Source: Chersky-840 sp963811775
GTDB taxonomy: Bacteria; Actinomycetota; Acidimicrobiia; Acidimicrobiales; UBA8190
Direction: 5' to 3'
DNA: 64,000 nucleotides
NCBI GenBank assembly: GCA_963811775.1
Contig: CAWESO010000004.1
Location: 186,001-250,000 of the forward strand
A program made the translations under genes and the position numbers. Below the pieces are notes generated by a model, which worked only from the letters and a program-made list of their open reading frames with translations, searched no databases and was not told the origin of the DNA. Below are positions 7,563 to 16,351 of the stretch, in pieces; position 1 is the stretch's first letter; every line of letters begins with the position of its first letter.

Positions 7563-8621
7563 TTAACTAGGTCGCCGGAGAAGGTTGAAGATTGTCGCCG
7601 TGCCCTGCGTGCTGGACGGCGTCGTGGCAACGATCGTGTGGTGCCCAAGCTTGCCCGAACGAGCCCGGGGCGGGATCCTGGCACCGCAGCTGAACGTCCC
7701 GTTCGAGGCGACCGTCGTGGTGCACAGTACGGTCTTGGCGCGCTTACGAGCCCGCAGCCCGCTCAGGTAGGTAACTGTGATCGGCTTACCGGGAACGAAG
7801 TTGGTTCCGTTGGCGATAACTCCCGTACGTCTTTTCCCGGATCCCGGGGTCAAATTCAGTACCGGCGATGGCGAGATCGGCGTGGTCCCCGAGATCACGG
7901 TGAGGACTGAGCTGCTACTGAGGATGCTGCCGACGAGGCTGCCGAGGAGCCCAGCTGGGGCCGTTGCCGTGATGGTGGAGAGTCCAGGGAGCGCACCGGT
8001 GGCGAGTCCTTGGGCCCCGAGAGTGGCCGCCGCCGAGGACGAGGACCAGGTGACGAGGCTGGTCAAGTTCTCGGTGCTCAGGTCGGACATGAGGCCGGTG
8101 GCGGTGAATTGTCGAGTTTGGCCCTCGGCAATGGAGGCCACCGACGGCGACACCGAGATGGCAGTCAGCACAGGCGCTAGTGCGCCATGGACCACGGTGA
8201 GGGCGGCCGAGCCGCTGAGCCCCCCACCGAGGATCCCACTCAGGAGCCCCCCGAGCCCGAGGAGGCCGGTTGGGGCCGTGGCGGTGATGGTGGAGACACC
8301 GGGGAGCAGGCCGGTGGCGAGTCCCTGGGATCCGGTGACGTTGGAGAGTGAGGCGAGCAATCCCGACGACGAGGACCACGTGACGAGGTTGGTCAGGTCC
8401 TCCGTGGTTCCGTTGGAGAGAAGGCCGGTGGCGGTGAATGGCAAGCTCTGGCCCTGGGTAACGGAGGCAACGGCGGGCGACACCGAGATGGAGCTCAAAG
8501 TGGGTGAACCGAGCAGGGGTAGTGCGTGCGCCGAATCGGCACTGTCCGCAACGAGCACCCCCGCGACGATCAACACAGCGAGCAGTGAGGCGACCGGCCG
8601 AAGACCACGGACCTTCCACAT
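7563..8621 (-). CDS. Secreted protein with two bacterial Ig-like (BIG2) domains
   Basis: Exported protein of 352 residues. A signal peptide covers about residues 1-34 (LLAVLIVAGVLVADS core, AHA cleavage region). Two repeats follow, each about 100 residues: LSSISVSPAVASVTQGQSLP and LTAISVSPSVASIAEGQTRQ, with paired LTNLVTWSSSS and LTSLVTWSSSS strands, which is the BIG2 fold. A third, different beta domain (about 255-350) includes NFVPGKPITVTYLSG and two cysteines. BIG2 domains act in surface adhesion or carbohydrate contact. There is no catalytic motif, transmembrane anchor or sortase signal, so it is probably released or held by the cell wall. Confidence 0.85.
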   Translation of the reverse strand: MWKVRGLRPVASLLAVLIVAGVLVADSADSAHALPLLGSPTLSSISVSPAVASVTQGQSLPFTATGLLSNGTTEDLTNLVTWSSSSGLLASLSNVTGSQGLATGLLPGVSTITATAPTGLLGLGGLLSGILGGGLSGSAALTVVHGALAPVLTAISVSPSVASIAEGQTRQFTATGLMSDLSTENLTSLVTWSSSSAAATLGAQGLATGALPGLSTITATAPAGLLGSLVGSILSSSSVLTVISGTTPISPSPVLNLTPGSGKRRTGVIANGTNFVPGKPITVTYLSGLRARKRAKTVLCTTTVASNGTFSCGARIPPRARSGKLGHHTIVATTPSSTQGTATIFNLLRRPS

Positions 8622-8707
8622 TTCGAAACCCCCGCTCTGATCTCACCGGCGGCAGCCACGGGTGTGGCCCGGCGATGAAAACTTTTGTCAGTCTTGATTT
8701 CGGCAAC

Positions 8708-8757
8708 GGTAATTACCAGCGGGTAATCACTTGTGGAGTCTCAGGTGATTTCACCTG
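8708..8757. promoter_or_regulatory. Two palindromes upstream of the Ig-like protein gene
   Basis: GGTAATTACC (8708-8717) is a perfect 10-bp palindrome, echoed by GGGTAATCAC just after it. CAGGTGA-TT-TCACCTG (8742-8757) is a perfect 16-bp inverted repeat. Both lie 87-136 bp upstream of the minus-strand start at 8621, in an otherwise gene-free stretch. They look like dimeric repressor/activator sites or a short transcript hairpin; no factor can be named. Confidence 0.45.
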
Positions 8758-9865
8758 GACTGGGCGGCGGGCTCCTTTCCGGTCGAGGCAGCGGCACCGA
8801 TTTAGCTGTCGAGGATCGTCGCGACCGAGAGGACGCCGTGGTATCAAATCGGCGGGTCGAACGGAAGAGCGAAACGTGCCCGTGAGTTCTCGTCGCCTCG
8901 CTGCGGGGGCAACCCACGCGGTATTCGCGGTGAGCGATTGCGGATGGCCTGGGTCCCGCCCCACCTTCCGCTGCCCGTACTCACACCGGCAGGGACTGGC
9001 GCGTGGTCAGATGGCGTCACTTGACGCTCCGATCACCGGTGGTTCCGAGCGGTGCCGATCCCGACTTCGAACCCATGCCCACCTCGGATCGCGACGTGGT
9101 CCCGGTGTGAACATGACCCGTTTGGCAGCCTTTATGGGATCTTGTTCAAACACGACGGAAGCACTGGAGCGCCCGCTCAGGCTCGTCGGGCGCTCGCGAA
9201 GGGACTGCGAGGTCCGAGGTTCGATGCCGCTCTGGGGGCTCATGCGACATACACCGCCTGACGCGACGGCCCCGATCGGCCGGTCCTCCATGACTGTGCT
9301 TCGCCGTGTGCGGCATCAGGTGCCGAGCTAGGGCGAGAACCTGCGAACCTTCTGGCGCCACTCCGTCATCCCGGGCCTCTGGGTTCACTTCCAGGATCCT
9401 CTTGAGATTCTCCTCGAAGGCCCCTGGGAGGCCGATTTCCTCGTCGTCGTCCGGGTGGGGCGTCGCGGTCCTCGGCTCGTTTCCAGGCTGCCGGGGGGGT
9501 CGGTCCGGCGCCTGTGGAGAACCGCACGGCCCGCCAGAGAGAAGCCCCCAATTGGTTACCGAAACCTGATATCGCCGAACGGTTCCCATCGCTGCCGAGC
9601 CTCATGCCATCGCAATTCTCGGCCACAGATGCGCTTTTGTTGCCCTGGTACCTGCTGGCACCGTGCGACGTCATCGTGCTGGGGCACACTCTCGGCGACT
9701 ACCAGACCGCGGCAGCCCCAGGTTGGGCAAGGCCACTCCATGGGTGGAGTTGTACCCGGCCCTTCATGTGGGCACCAGGGTCCAAAGGCCCATCTTCGAT
9801 CGAAAGGACTTCTCGGTGACGGTCGGGGCGACAAGGACGACCAGAGGCATCCTCGTAATGGACGC
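8758..9865. other. Gene-free stretch of about 1.1 kb
   Basis: Several open frames occur on both strands but none shows a plausible domain, ribosome binding site or coherent composition. A GGTTCGA near 9220 suggested a tRNA T-loop, but no acceptor stem or cloverleaf forms around it. I see no terminator or repeat I can support here. Confidence 0.5.
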
Positions 9866-11044
9866 TTACAAACGCTCGATGATGGTGCCGGTCGCGATGG
9901 CTCCCCCACAGCACATTGATATGAGTGCCGTGGACTGATCCCGCCGTTCCAATTCGTGGAGGACCGTAGTGATCAACCGGCTCCCGGTGGCGCCTACCGG
10001 GTGGCCGAGGGCGATCGCCCCGCCATTGACGTTCACTTTATCCATGTCGGCATCGTGAACCTTGGCCCAGCTCATGACCACCGAGGCGAACGCTTCGTTG
10101 ACTTCGAAGAGGTCGATGTCCGTCATCGCCATGCCCGCCTTGTCGAGGACCTTGGCCGTGGCGGCAATGGGGCCGTCGAGGTGGAAATAGGGTTCGGAGC
10201 CGACGAGCACCTGTGCCACGATCCTCGCTCGTGGCTTGAGGCCCTCCGCGTGAGCCCGCGCTTCAGACATCCACAACACCGCGGCGGCGCCGTCGGAGAT
10301 CTGCGAGGAGTTCCCAGCCGTGTGCATCCCGTCAGGGAGGACTGGCTTGAGCTTGGCGAGTCCGGCGGCCGTCGTGTCGCGCGGTCCCTGGTCCCTGCTA
10401 ACCACCACCCGCTCGCCCGTATGCTCCCCTCGCGGTCCTTCCTCACCAACGACCGGCGTTTCGACAGGCACAATCTCTCGGGCAAACCGATCCTCGGCGA
10501 CCGCCGTGGCGGCCTTTTCCTGCGAGACGAGACCGAGCCAGTCAACATCAGATCGGGTGATGCCATATTTGTCGGCGATCCTCTCCGCGGCGTGGAACTG
10601 GTCAGGGAGATCCCACGGGAGGTTCGCGGGAATGGCATGTCCGATGCCTTTGCCCACGTTGGAGCCCAGGGGGACCCGGCTCATTGCCTCGACGCCACAG
10701 GCGATGCCGATCTCGATGGCACCCACCCCGATCAGGTTGTTCATGAAGTGGTTGGCCTGCTGCGACGAGCCGCATTGGCAGTCAACGGTGGTTGCCGCCA
10801 CTTCGTAAGGCAGCCCCTGGAGCAGCCAGGCCATCCGTGTGACGTTGAAACCCTGTTCCCCTGCTTGCGTCACACACCCACCGACGACCTGCTCGACCGT
10901 CGAGGCGTCGATACCCGCCCGCTTGACCAGTTCGACCTGGGCACACCCGAGCAGCTCGGGCGCGGAGAGCCCAGAGAGCGATCCGTTGCGTTTGCCGATC
11001 GGCGTACGCACCGCCTCGACGATCACGGGCTGGGAAATGGACAT
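9866..11044 (-). CDS. Acetyl-CoA C-acyltransferase (thiolase)
   Basis: Thiolase of 392 residues that cleaves a 3-ketoacyl-CoA with CoA (beta-oxidation), or condenses acyl-CoAs. Catalytic residues are in place: nucleophile Cys 91 in DCQCGSSQQA, His 348 in GGAIALGHPVGATGSR, and Cys 378 in MCCGG near the C-terminus; NEAFA (about 315) is also present. Length and motifs fit a degradative FadA-type enzyme, and the SSQQA form of the active-site loop is frequent in steroid side-chain thiolases such as FadA5. The start has AGAGGAG 6 bp upstream. It stands 211 bp downstream of the arsR-like gene on the same strand. Substrate chain length is not decidable from sequence. Confidence 0.93.
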   Translation of the reverse strand: MSISQPVIVEAVRTPIGKRNGSLSGLSAPELLGCAQVELVKRAGIDASTVEQVVGGCVTQAGEQGFNVTRMAWLLQGLPYEVAATTVDCQCGSSQQANHFMNNLIGVGAIEIGIACGVEAMSRVPLGSNVGKGIGHAIPANLPWDLPDQFHAAERIADKYGITRSDVDWLGLVSQEKAATAVAEDRFAREIVPVETPVVGEEGPRGEHTGERVVVSRDQGPRDTTAAGLAKLKPVLPDGMHTAGNSSQISDGAAAVLWMSEARAHAEGLKPRARIVAQVLVGSEPYFHLDGPIAATAKVLDKAGMAMTDIDLFEVNEAFASVVMSWAKVHDADMDKVNVNGGAIALGHPVGATGSRLITTVLHELERRDQSTALISMCCGGAIATGTIIERL

Positions 11045-11255
11045 GGGTGCTCCTCTCTTCTTCGAATTTGTGATTGACGCCTGAGATGCGCGATTTCATG
11101 CCGCACGACATAGCTGGCGGTGTTCTCAAGATGTTCGAGATCGCCATACGTTTCACGACGACCACCTGAGAGGTCAGCGCCGTAACTCTCGGTGAATCCG
11201 GTGCCAGTTTCTGGCACTTGCAGGTGGAGCCTTTGCCCTTTCCCCAACGGCCTAC

Positions 11256-11618
11256 TCAGGCTCTGCGGGAGGTCCGCTGTGTCGAGCTCGGTTCGGGTGA
11301 TTCAAGCTCGGCCAAAAGGGCACGGGTCTCATCGAGCGAGGACGTGAGGATTCGACGGGCCACATCGAGCAGCTCGAAGATCATCGGGTTGCCAACCGAG
11401 TACAACACGCTATTACCCTCCTTGCGCGTTTGGACCATGTTGGCTCGCCTCAGAACCGCGAGCTGTTGGGACAGATGAGAAGCCTCGATGCCGACCTCGG
11501 GAACGAGCTCGCCCACGGTCCGTTCACCGTCACGAAGCACTTCGAGCACCCGGATCCTGGCGGGATGACCGAGCGTCTTGAAGAACTCGGCCTTCACTTG
11601 ATAGATCGGGGTGGTCAC
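11256..11618 (-). CDS. ArsR family transcriptional regulator, last gene of the Ehr-type operon
   Basis: Winged-helix regulator of 120 residues with the start chosen at GTG 11618; ATG at 11642 would give 128. The GTG start gives MTTPIYQVKAEFFKTLGHPA, the usual beginning of this ArsR group, and overlaps the stop of the preceding 35-codon frame as GTGA, like other junctions in the operon. The HTH lies at about 40-70 (VGELVPEVGIEASHLSQQLAVL). It has no cysteines, so it is not a classical metal-thiolate sensor. Its place at the end of the Hyf-like operon suggests it regulates that operon, possibly in response to redox or acyl metabolites. The regulatory link is inference. Confidence 0.88.
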   Translation of the reverse strand: MTTPIYQVKAEFFKTLGHPARIRVLEVLRDGERTVGELVPEVGIEASHLSQQLAVLRRANMVQTRKEGNSVLYSVGNPMIFELLDVARRILTSSLDETRALLAELESPEPSSTQRTSRRA

Positions 11619-11722
11619 GGCGTCTTCTCGATTCGGAGCCATTGGCGCCCGGCCGTTGGCTCGTCCAGGCTCTGGGGTGTCGGACCGAATACTAACGGAA
11701 TGACGCCATCCTCAAGGTCCAT
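11615..11722 (-). CDS. Possible 35-residue peptide between hyfG-like and arsR genes
   Basis: A short frame starting ATG 11722, 15 bp after the stop of the large-subunit gene, with AAGGAG 6 bp upstream. It encodes MDLEDGVIPLVFGPTP, then QSLDEPTAGRQWLRIEKTP, and its stop overlaps a GTG that is the best arsR start. Spacing, ribosome binding site and overlap are all what a real operon member would show. The peptide is acidic at the front with no membrane segment. It could instead be only a translational coupling leader for arsR. No family recognised. Confidence 0.45.
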   Translation of the reverse strand: MDLEDGVIPLVFGPTPQSLDEPTAGRQWLRIEKTP

Positions 11723-11737
11723 TGTCGCTCCTTGCTC

Positions 11738-13282
11738 TCACAGATCGTTGCCCGCGTATGACAGGTTGAAGCTCTTGTTGGCGAGAGGAAAGTCCGGCAC
11801 GATCGTGTCGGCGAGTGCAACCGAAAGCGCCGGCCAATTGAAGAACGATGGGTCGACGACCTTGACTCGCGCCAGACGTCCGGACTCGTCCACCTCGACA
11901 CGGTGAACGACACTGCCCCGCCATCCTTCGACGATCCCAGTCCCTGTCCGGTTCCCCGACCCCGTAAGGGGAGCTCGCTCGCCGAGCGCTCGGTGGCCCG
12001 ATGAGATTTGCCCGGGCCGCGTGCAGTAGTCCTGCAGCATTGCGAGCGACGCCTCCACCTCTTCGACGCGAACGTCGAATCGGGCCAGTACGTCACCGTT
12101 CTGAGCTTGCACCGCAGCAAACCAAGCGAGGGGCTCTCCACCGACGGGGTGGGCGACCCGCCCATCGAGTGTCGATCCCGAAGCACGGGCCACGACCCCC
12201 AGCACACCGAGCGCGGTGGCATCTGCAGCGCTGAGTACGGCCGTCCCGGTGAAACGATCGACCACCGTGCTCTGGCCTCGTGCCAGCTCGACGAGATCTC
12301 GGAACTGCTCTCCGATCTCGGCCAGTTCGGCGGCTTGAGGTAATGACCGGAGGTGGATCTCGCCGGGCGTGATCGCTCCCCGCAGGAGGCGGTGGCCGGT
12401 GATCGATCCATTGAGTCGGAGCAGGCGTTCGCGCAGTATCAAGGCTCGAGCCTGCGCAAGTCCGAATCCGACGTCATTGCACAACGCGCCGATGTCGGCC
12501 ACGTGGTTGTAGAGCCGCTCCAACTCAAGCACGAGACAACGCAACTCGTGCGTCCGCGCGTTCACTTCGATGCCACGAGCCTCCTCAACCGCCATGCAGT
12601 AGGCCAGCCCGTGGCCCACCGCGCTGTCACCGGAAATACGCTCTGCCAGGACGATGCCTTCGTCGGTGCTTTGGCCCTCGAAGAGCCGCTCGATTCCCTT
12701 GTGGACGAACCAAAGACGCGCCTTCATCTTCAAGATGGTCTCGCCGACCACGGAGAAGCGGAAGTGGCCGGGCTCGATGAGTCCGGCATGCACCGGCCCA
12801 ACGGGGATCTCGTAGACGCCCGCGCCCTGCACCTCCACGAACGGGTACGAGCCGGCATCGTCCACCATCGTCGGCACGGGACCCGCATCGTGGCGCATCG
12901 GATACCAGCCGTCGGGCCAGTGCTGATGCAACACGAGCCGTCGCAGGAACGGATGGCCGATGGGGACGATGCCGAACAGGTCGTGCATCTCGCGCTCGAA
13001 CCGGCTGGCCGGGAAGGAGAGGTCAGCCAGCGAGGGGACCTCGGGTCGTCGGCGATCGACCTCGACGACCAGCTCGATGCGACGATCGGGAGGGCCAGCG
13101 GTGAAGAGGTACGTGACGTGCATCGATCGACGTCCATCGAGCGCTGCCACGAGGGCCAGGCGAAATCCCCGCTGCAGGAGTACCTCGGATGTGACGCGCA
13201 ACGCATCGGCCGGGATGTCGACGGACTCCCGGAAACTCCCCGCGCGGTCGAGGCTCGACGATAGGACCATGGCGTTGGTCAT
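11738..13282 (-). CDS. hyfG: NuoCD/HyfG-like large subunit of an Ehr-type complex, [NiFe] ligands lost
   Basis: Fusion of a NuoC-like 30-kDa domain (about 1-140, with FEREMHDLFGIVPIGHP) and a NuoD/hydrogenase-large-subunit domain (about 150-514), 514 residues. In hydrogenases the Ni-Fe site is held by RxCGxC near the middle and DPCxxC at the C-terminus. Here they read RISGDS (Ser 217, Ser 220) and DPSFFN (Ser 479, Asn 482), and no other CxxC exists, so no [NiFe] centre can form. The C-terminus ends FNLSYAGNDL as in NuoD/HyfG proteins. It should sit on the cytoplasmic arm with the NuoB-like subunit. The start overlaps the hyfF stop (ATGA). This is the diagnostic of energy-converting-hydrogenase-related (Ehr) complexes; its redox chemistry is unknown. 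Confidence 0.9.
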   Translation of the reverse strand: MTNAMVLSSSLDRAGSFRESVDIPADALRVTSEVLLQRGFRLALVAALDGRRSMHVTYLFTAGPPDRRIELVVEVDRRRPEVPSLADLSFPASRFEREMHDLFGIVPIGHPFLRRLVLHQHWPDGWYPMRHDAGPVPTMVDDAGSYPFVEVQGAGVYEIPVGPVHAGLIEPGHFRFSVVGETILKMKARLWFVHKGIERLFEGQSTDEGIVLAERISGDSAVGHGLAYCMAVEEARGIEVNARTHELRCLVLELERLYNHVADIGALCNDVGFGLAQARALILRERLLRLNGSITGHRLLRGAITPGEIHLRSLPQAAELAEIGEQFRDLVELARGQSTVVDRFTGTAVLSAADATALGVLGVVARASGSTLDGRVAHPVGGEPLAWFAAVQAQNGDVLARFDVRVEEVEASLAMLQDYCTRPGQISSGHRALGERAPLTGSGNRTGTGIVEGWRGSVVHRVEVDESGRLARVKVVDPSFFNWPALSVALADTIVPDFPLANKSFNLSYAGNDL

Positions 13283-14733
13283 GGCGCCACAATCCGGGCG
13301 GCCGCATGCAGCAGGGGTTGGAGGGGCCAGGCCGAGACTCCGATGAATGCGCAACCCACCAGTCCCCCGACCAGTGGCACGGCGACGAGTGCTGAGGTCT
13401 TCTTCGCCGTCGTTGCGCCCTTGGGGCCCAGAAGGAGATGTCGCCCATGGGACATGACCGCCGCAAAGATCACCGCCATGCACACCAAGGAGGCGGCTGC
13501 CGCCCAGCCAAGGCCAACCTGAAACTCGGCCCGCAGCATGTTGAGCTCGCTCACGAACAAGCTAAAGGGCGGAAAGCCGAGGAGGGCAACGAGCCCGAAG
13601 GCGAATATCCCACCGAGTACGGGGCGACGGCTGAGCAGGGCTGGCACGCGCTCGATCTCGCTGGTCCCTTCGGTCAGAAGGATCTCACCCGAGGCCAGGA
13701 ACAGCACCCCCTTGGCCAAGCCGTGACCCAGCACGTGGAGGAGCAGCGCGGCGATGGCCAAGGGCGAGCCGGCTGCTGCCCCGAGGGCGATGAGACCCAT
13801 GTGCTCGACACTGTGATAGGCGAGCATCCGTTTGTAGTCCCGTTGGGTGAGCAGCAACGACGCCGCCACCACGAGCGACAGCAGGCCGACGATGACGAGC
13901 AACGTGCGAGGGAACGCCGGGCCGAGCGCGCCGTCGGCGATCACCTTGAAGCGAAGAATGGCGTAGAAGGCGACCGTCAGGAGCACCCCGGACATGAGGG
14001 CAGAGACGGGGGCGGGTGCCTGGCTATGGGCGTCGGGCAGCCAGCTGTGCATCGGGGTGAGACCCACCTTGGTGCCATAGCCGAGCACGACGAGGGCGAA
14101 GCCCAGACGCATCACCCCGGGGTCGAGCCGGTGCGACTGGGCCACGAGCGACGTCCAATCGAGTGAGTGCGGTCCGTGCCCACTGGCATGCAGCGCGGCC
14201 AGGTAAACGAGCACCGTGCCCAGAAACGCCATGGCGATCCCGACCGAGCAGATCACGATGTACTTCCACGACGCTTCCAGCGACGACTGGGTCCGGCGAT
14301 GTCCGACCAGGAACGTGGTGACCACCGTGGTGGCCTCCACGGCCACCCACAACACGCCGAGATTGGCAGCCAACACCGCCAAGAGCATCGTGGCCAAGAA
14401 GGCCTGGACCAAGACGCAGTAGAGCGACGCGTGGCGGCGAGTGCAGCGGCCCGCGGCGATCTCGGCGTCGAGGTAGCGCACGCCCTGCCACGTGGCCAGC
14501 ACGGCGATGACCCCGATGACGATCACCATGAAGGCGCTGAGCGCATCAACCCGCAAGATCCCGCCCAGAGCCGTCAGCGGGCGTCCGTGCACGACATCAA
14601 CGGCCAACACAACCCCGGCCACGAGCACCCCTGACGCACCAGCAGTGGCGAACCAGCCGAGGTCGCGCCGCCACGGCGCGACACCACACACGAGACCGCA
14701 TGCCAGAGGAAGCACCAGAACGACGACCAGCAT
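13279..14733 (-). CDS. hyfF: HyfF-like antiporter-type membrane subunit (NuoN/MrpD family)
   Basis: Proton-pump-type membrane protein of 484 residues with about 13-14 hydrophobic segments. The conserved charged residues of the NuoL/M/N-MrpA/D family are visible: Glu 133 in WVAVEATT, Lys 222 in GYGTKVGLTPMHSWLPDAH, and the TQRDYKRMLAYHSVEH loop whose Lys lies in the discontinuous helix. PAPVSALMSG follows the first Lys motif as usual. It should translocate ions in the membrane arm. Its start overlaps the hyfE stop by one base (TGATG) and its stop overlaps the large-subunit start (ATGA). Which ion (H+ or Na+) moves cannot be told. Confidence 0.92.
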   Translation of the reverse strand: MLVVVLVLPLACGLVCGVAPWRRDLGWFATAGASGVLVAGVVLAVDVVHGRPLTALGGILRVDALSAFMVIVIGVIAVLATWQGVRYLDAEIAAGRCTRRHASLYCVLVQAFLATMLLAVLAANLGVLWVAVEATTVVTTFLVGHRRTQSSLEASWKYIVICSVGIAMAFLGTVLVYLAALHASGHGPHSLDWTSLVAQSHRLDPGVMRLGFALVVLGYGTKVGLTPMHSWLPDAHSQAPAPVSALMSGVLLTVAFYAILRFKVIADGALGPAFPRTLLVIVGLLSLVVAASLLLTQRDYKRMLAYHSVEHMGLIALGAAAGSPLAIAALLLHVLGHGLAKGVLFLASGEILLTEGTSEIERVPALLSRRPVLGGIFAFGLVALLGFPPFSLFVSELNMLRAEFQVGLGWAAAASLVCMAVIFAAVMSHGRHLLLGPKGATTAKKTSALVAVPLVGGLVGCAFIGVSAWPLQPLLHAAARIVAP

Positions 14734-15392
14734 CAGTCGTGCAACTCCGTGAGTTGATCCAGGTCGAATGGCCCGAGGCGGGAGCGGAGCTGGGCGGCAA
14801 GGACTCGCAACACGATCACCGCCAACAAGACGTCGAGTGATGCCCCGAGCTCAACCAGAAGCGGCACCCCGGCGGTCGCCAGGAATGCCACCAACGCAAT
14901 GCCGTTGTCCACGAGCAAGATGCCCACGATCTGAGAAACCGCCTTGCGGCGGGTCACGAGCGCGAAGAATCCCACCAGCATGGCGGCCAGCCCGATGGGG
15001 ATGAGCCGCCCGGCGGTGGTGGGTACGAGCGAGGTCACCGAACGGCTAGCAGCGAAGGCGAGGAAGGTCAGGGCACCGGCAGCGACGAGTGACGCCGGCA
15101 CATTGACCAGGGGCTGGGTCTCGCGGCTCCCGGGGTCGCTACGCACCACGCGAGTGATCAGGATGGGGACGACGACCGCCTTGGCCGCCAAGACGAGCAG
15201 CCCCACGACGACGAGTCCGACGTCGTGCTGATGGAGCCCGATGACCATAGCGACACACGCCAGGGCCAAGCCCTGGATGGCGAGGGCCCGTACGATTGCA
15301 CCGAGGGACCGGCGCCACAGCGTCACCACCGCACACAGGAGCACCGCGGCGGCTTCGAGTCCGAGGGCACTGGCATAGGTCGACGTGCTCAC
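14733..15392 (-). CDS. hyfE: HyfE-like membrane subunit (NuoK-related)
   Basis: Hydrophobic protein of 219 residues with about six to seven membrane segments, matching the hydrogenase-4 component E family, whose second half resembles NuoK. Visible features are VVGLLVLAAKAVVVPILITR in the middle and GILLVDNGIALVAFLATAGVP near the end, and a polar tail FDLDQLTELHD. The start is the GTG at 15392 because it overlaps the hyfC stop (GTGA) and gives MSTSTYASALGLEAAA. It should link the antiporter-like subunits to the HyfC module. It has no redox centre. Confidence 0.9.
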   Translation of the reverse strand: MSTSTYASALGLEAAAVLLCAVVTLWRRSLGAIVRALAIQGLALACVAMVIGLHQHDVGLVVVGLLVLAAKAVVVPILITRVVRSDPGSRETQPLVNVPASLVAAGALTFLAFAASRSVTSLVPTTAGRLIPIGLAAMLVGFFALVTRRKAVSQIVGILLVDNGIALVAFLATAGVPLLVELGASLDVLLAVIVLRVLAAQLRSRLGPFDLDQLTELHD

Positions 15393-16351
15393 CTGACCAC
15401 CAACGCGCTCACGACCCCGAGCAACGCCAGGACGAAGGCGCCGGCCAGCAACTCCGGCACCCTGAACAACCGCACTTTGGCCATGGACACCTCGAAGACA
15501 GCCAGGATCACACCGGCGAAGCCCACCTTGGCGGCGAGCGAAACCAGACCGATGACGATGGCCAACAGATGCGTCGTGGTCGCCACGCCCCAGGGGGCGA
15601 GCAGATTCACGAAAACGGCGAGGAGCAGGGTGAGTCGCATGGCCTCGCCCACGGTGACCAGCGCCAGGTCGGGACCGGCGTACTCGAGGATCATGGCCTC
15701 GTGCACCATGGTGAGCTCGAGGTGGGTGGCCGGGTTGTCCACGGGCAGCCGACCGCTCTCGGCCACGATGACGATGAGGAGCGAACCCAGGGCAAAAAGT
15801 CGCTGCGGTGTGGCCACCGACCCGGGGTCGGCGAGGGTGGCGCCGACGATGGCCGGGAGATTCGACGTGTGGGCGGTCGCCGATAGTGCGAGGATCGTGA
15901 CCAACAGCGCCGGCTCGGCCAAAGCGCCGATGGTGACAGCCCGGCTCGATCCCATACCGCCGAAAGCGGTCCCCGCGTCCAGGCCGGCCAACGCCAGCAG
16001 AGTCGATCCCACCAGCAAGAGATAGACGACGACGAAGAAGTCCGAACCGGTGCCGAGCGCAGGGTGAGTCGTTACCAGGGGCGCAATTAGCGCGGCCACC
16101 GCCACCGTGGCCACGAGCACCACCGGTGCCAGCGGGAAGATCCACGTCGCCTGGTCAGGACGAAAGCGCTGTTTGCGAAAAAGCTTGCGGATGTCAACGA
16201 GGGGCTGGAGGATCGGAGGACCGACGCGACCCTCAAGCCGGCACCGCACCTTGCGCATGGCCCCGACGAGCACCGGTCCTCCCACAGCCACGGCAACGAC
16301 CTGGACACCCGAGGAGATGCCGGCGCCGACCATGGCCGAGACGGCACTCAT
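15389..16351 (-). CDS. hyfC: HyfC/NuoH-like membrane subunit
   Basis: Integral membrane protein of 320 residues with about eight helices. It carries the NuoH-family signature near the N-terminus, RLEGRVGPPILQPLVDIRK (about 38-56), and the acidic loop SGRLPVDNPATHLELTMVHE with EYAG behind it, the region that in complex I lines the quinone channel and couples to the pump. It therefore should anchor the NuoB/NuoCD-like arm to the membrane. Start at 16351: the ATG overlaps the hyfB stop (ATGA) and a much longer open frame upstream is only antisense-like extension through hyfB. Whether it binds quinone here is unknown. Confidence 0.92.
   Translation of the reverse strand: MSAVSAMVGAGISSGVQVVAVAVGGPVLVGAMRKVRCRLEGRVGPPILQPLVDIRKLFRKQRFRPDQATWIFPLAPVVLVATVAVAALIAPLVTTHPALGTGSDFFVVVYLLLVGSTLLALAGLDAGTAFGGMGSSRAVTIGALAEPALLVTILALSATAHTSNLPAIVGATLADPGSVATPQRLFALGSLLIVIVAESGRLPVDNPATHLELTMVHEAMILEYAGPDLALVTVGEAMRLTLLLAVFVNLLAPWGVATTTHLLAIVIGLVSLAAKVGFAGVILAVFEVSMAKVRLFRVPELLAGAFVLALLGVVSALVVR

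Noticed and set aside
9180..9250. tRNA-like GGTTCGA element
   Set aside because: A T-loop-like motif alone; the acceptor stem and anticodon arm do not pair.
12353..13264. Long plus-strand frame antisense to the large-subunit gene
   Set aside because: Shadow of a GC-rich coding sequence; composition is Arg/His/Asp-rich without any domain.
11738..13282. Call as a [NiFe] hydrogenase or formate hydrogenlyase
   Set aside because: Both cysteine pairs of the nickel site are replaced (RISGDS, DPSFFN); no other CxxC exists in the protein. It is only a relative.
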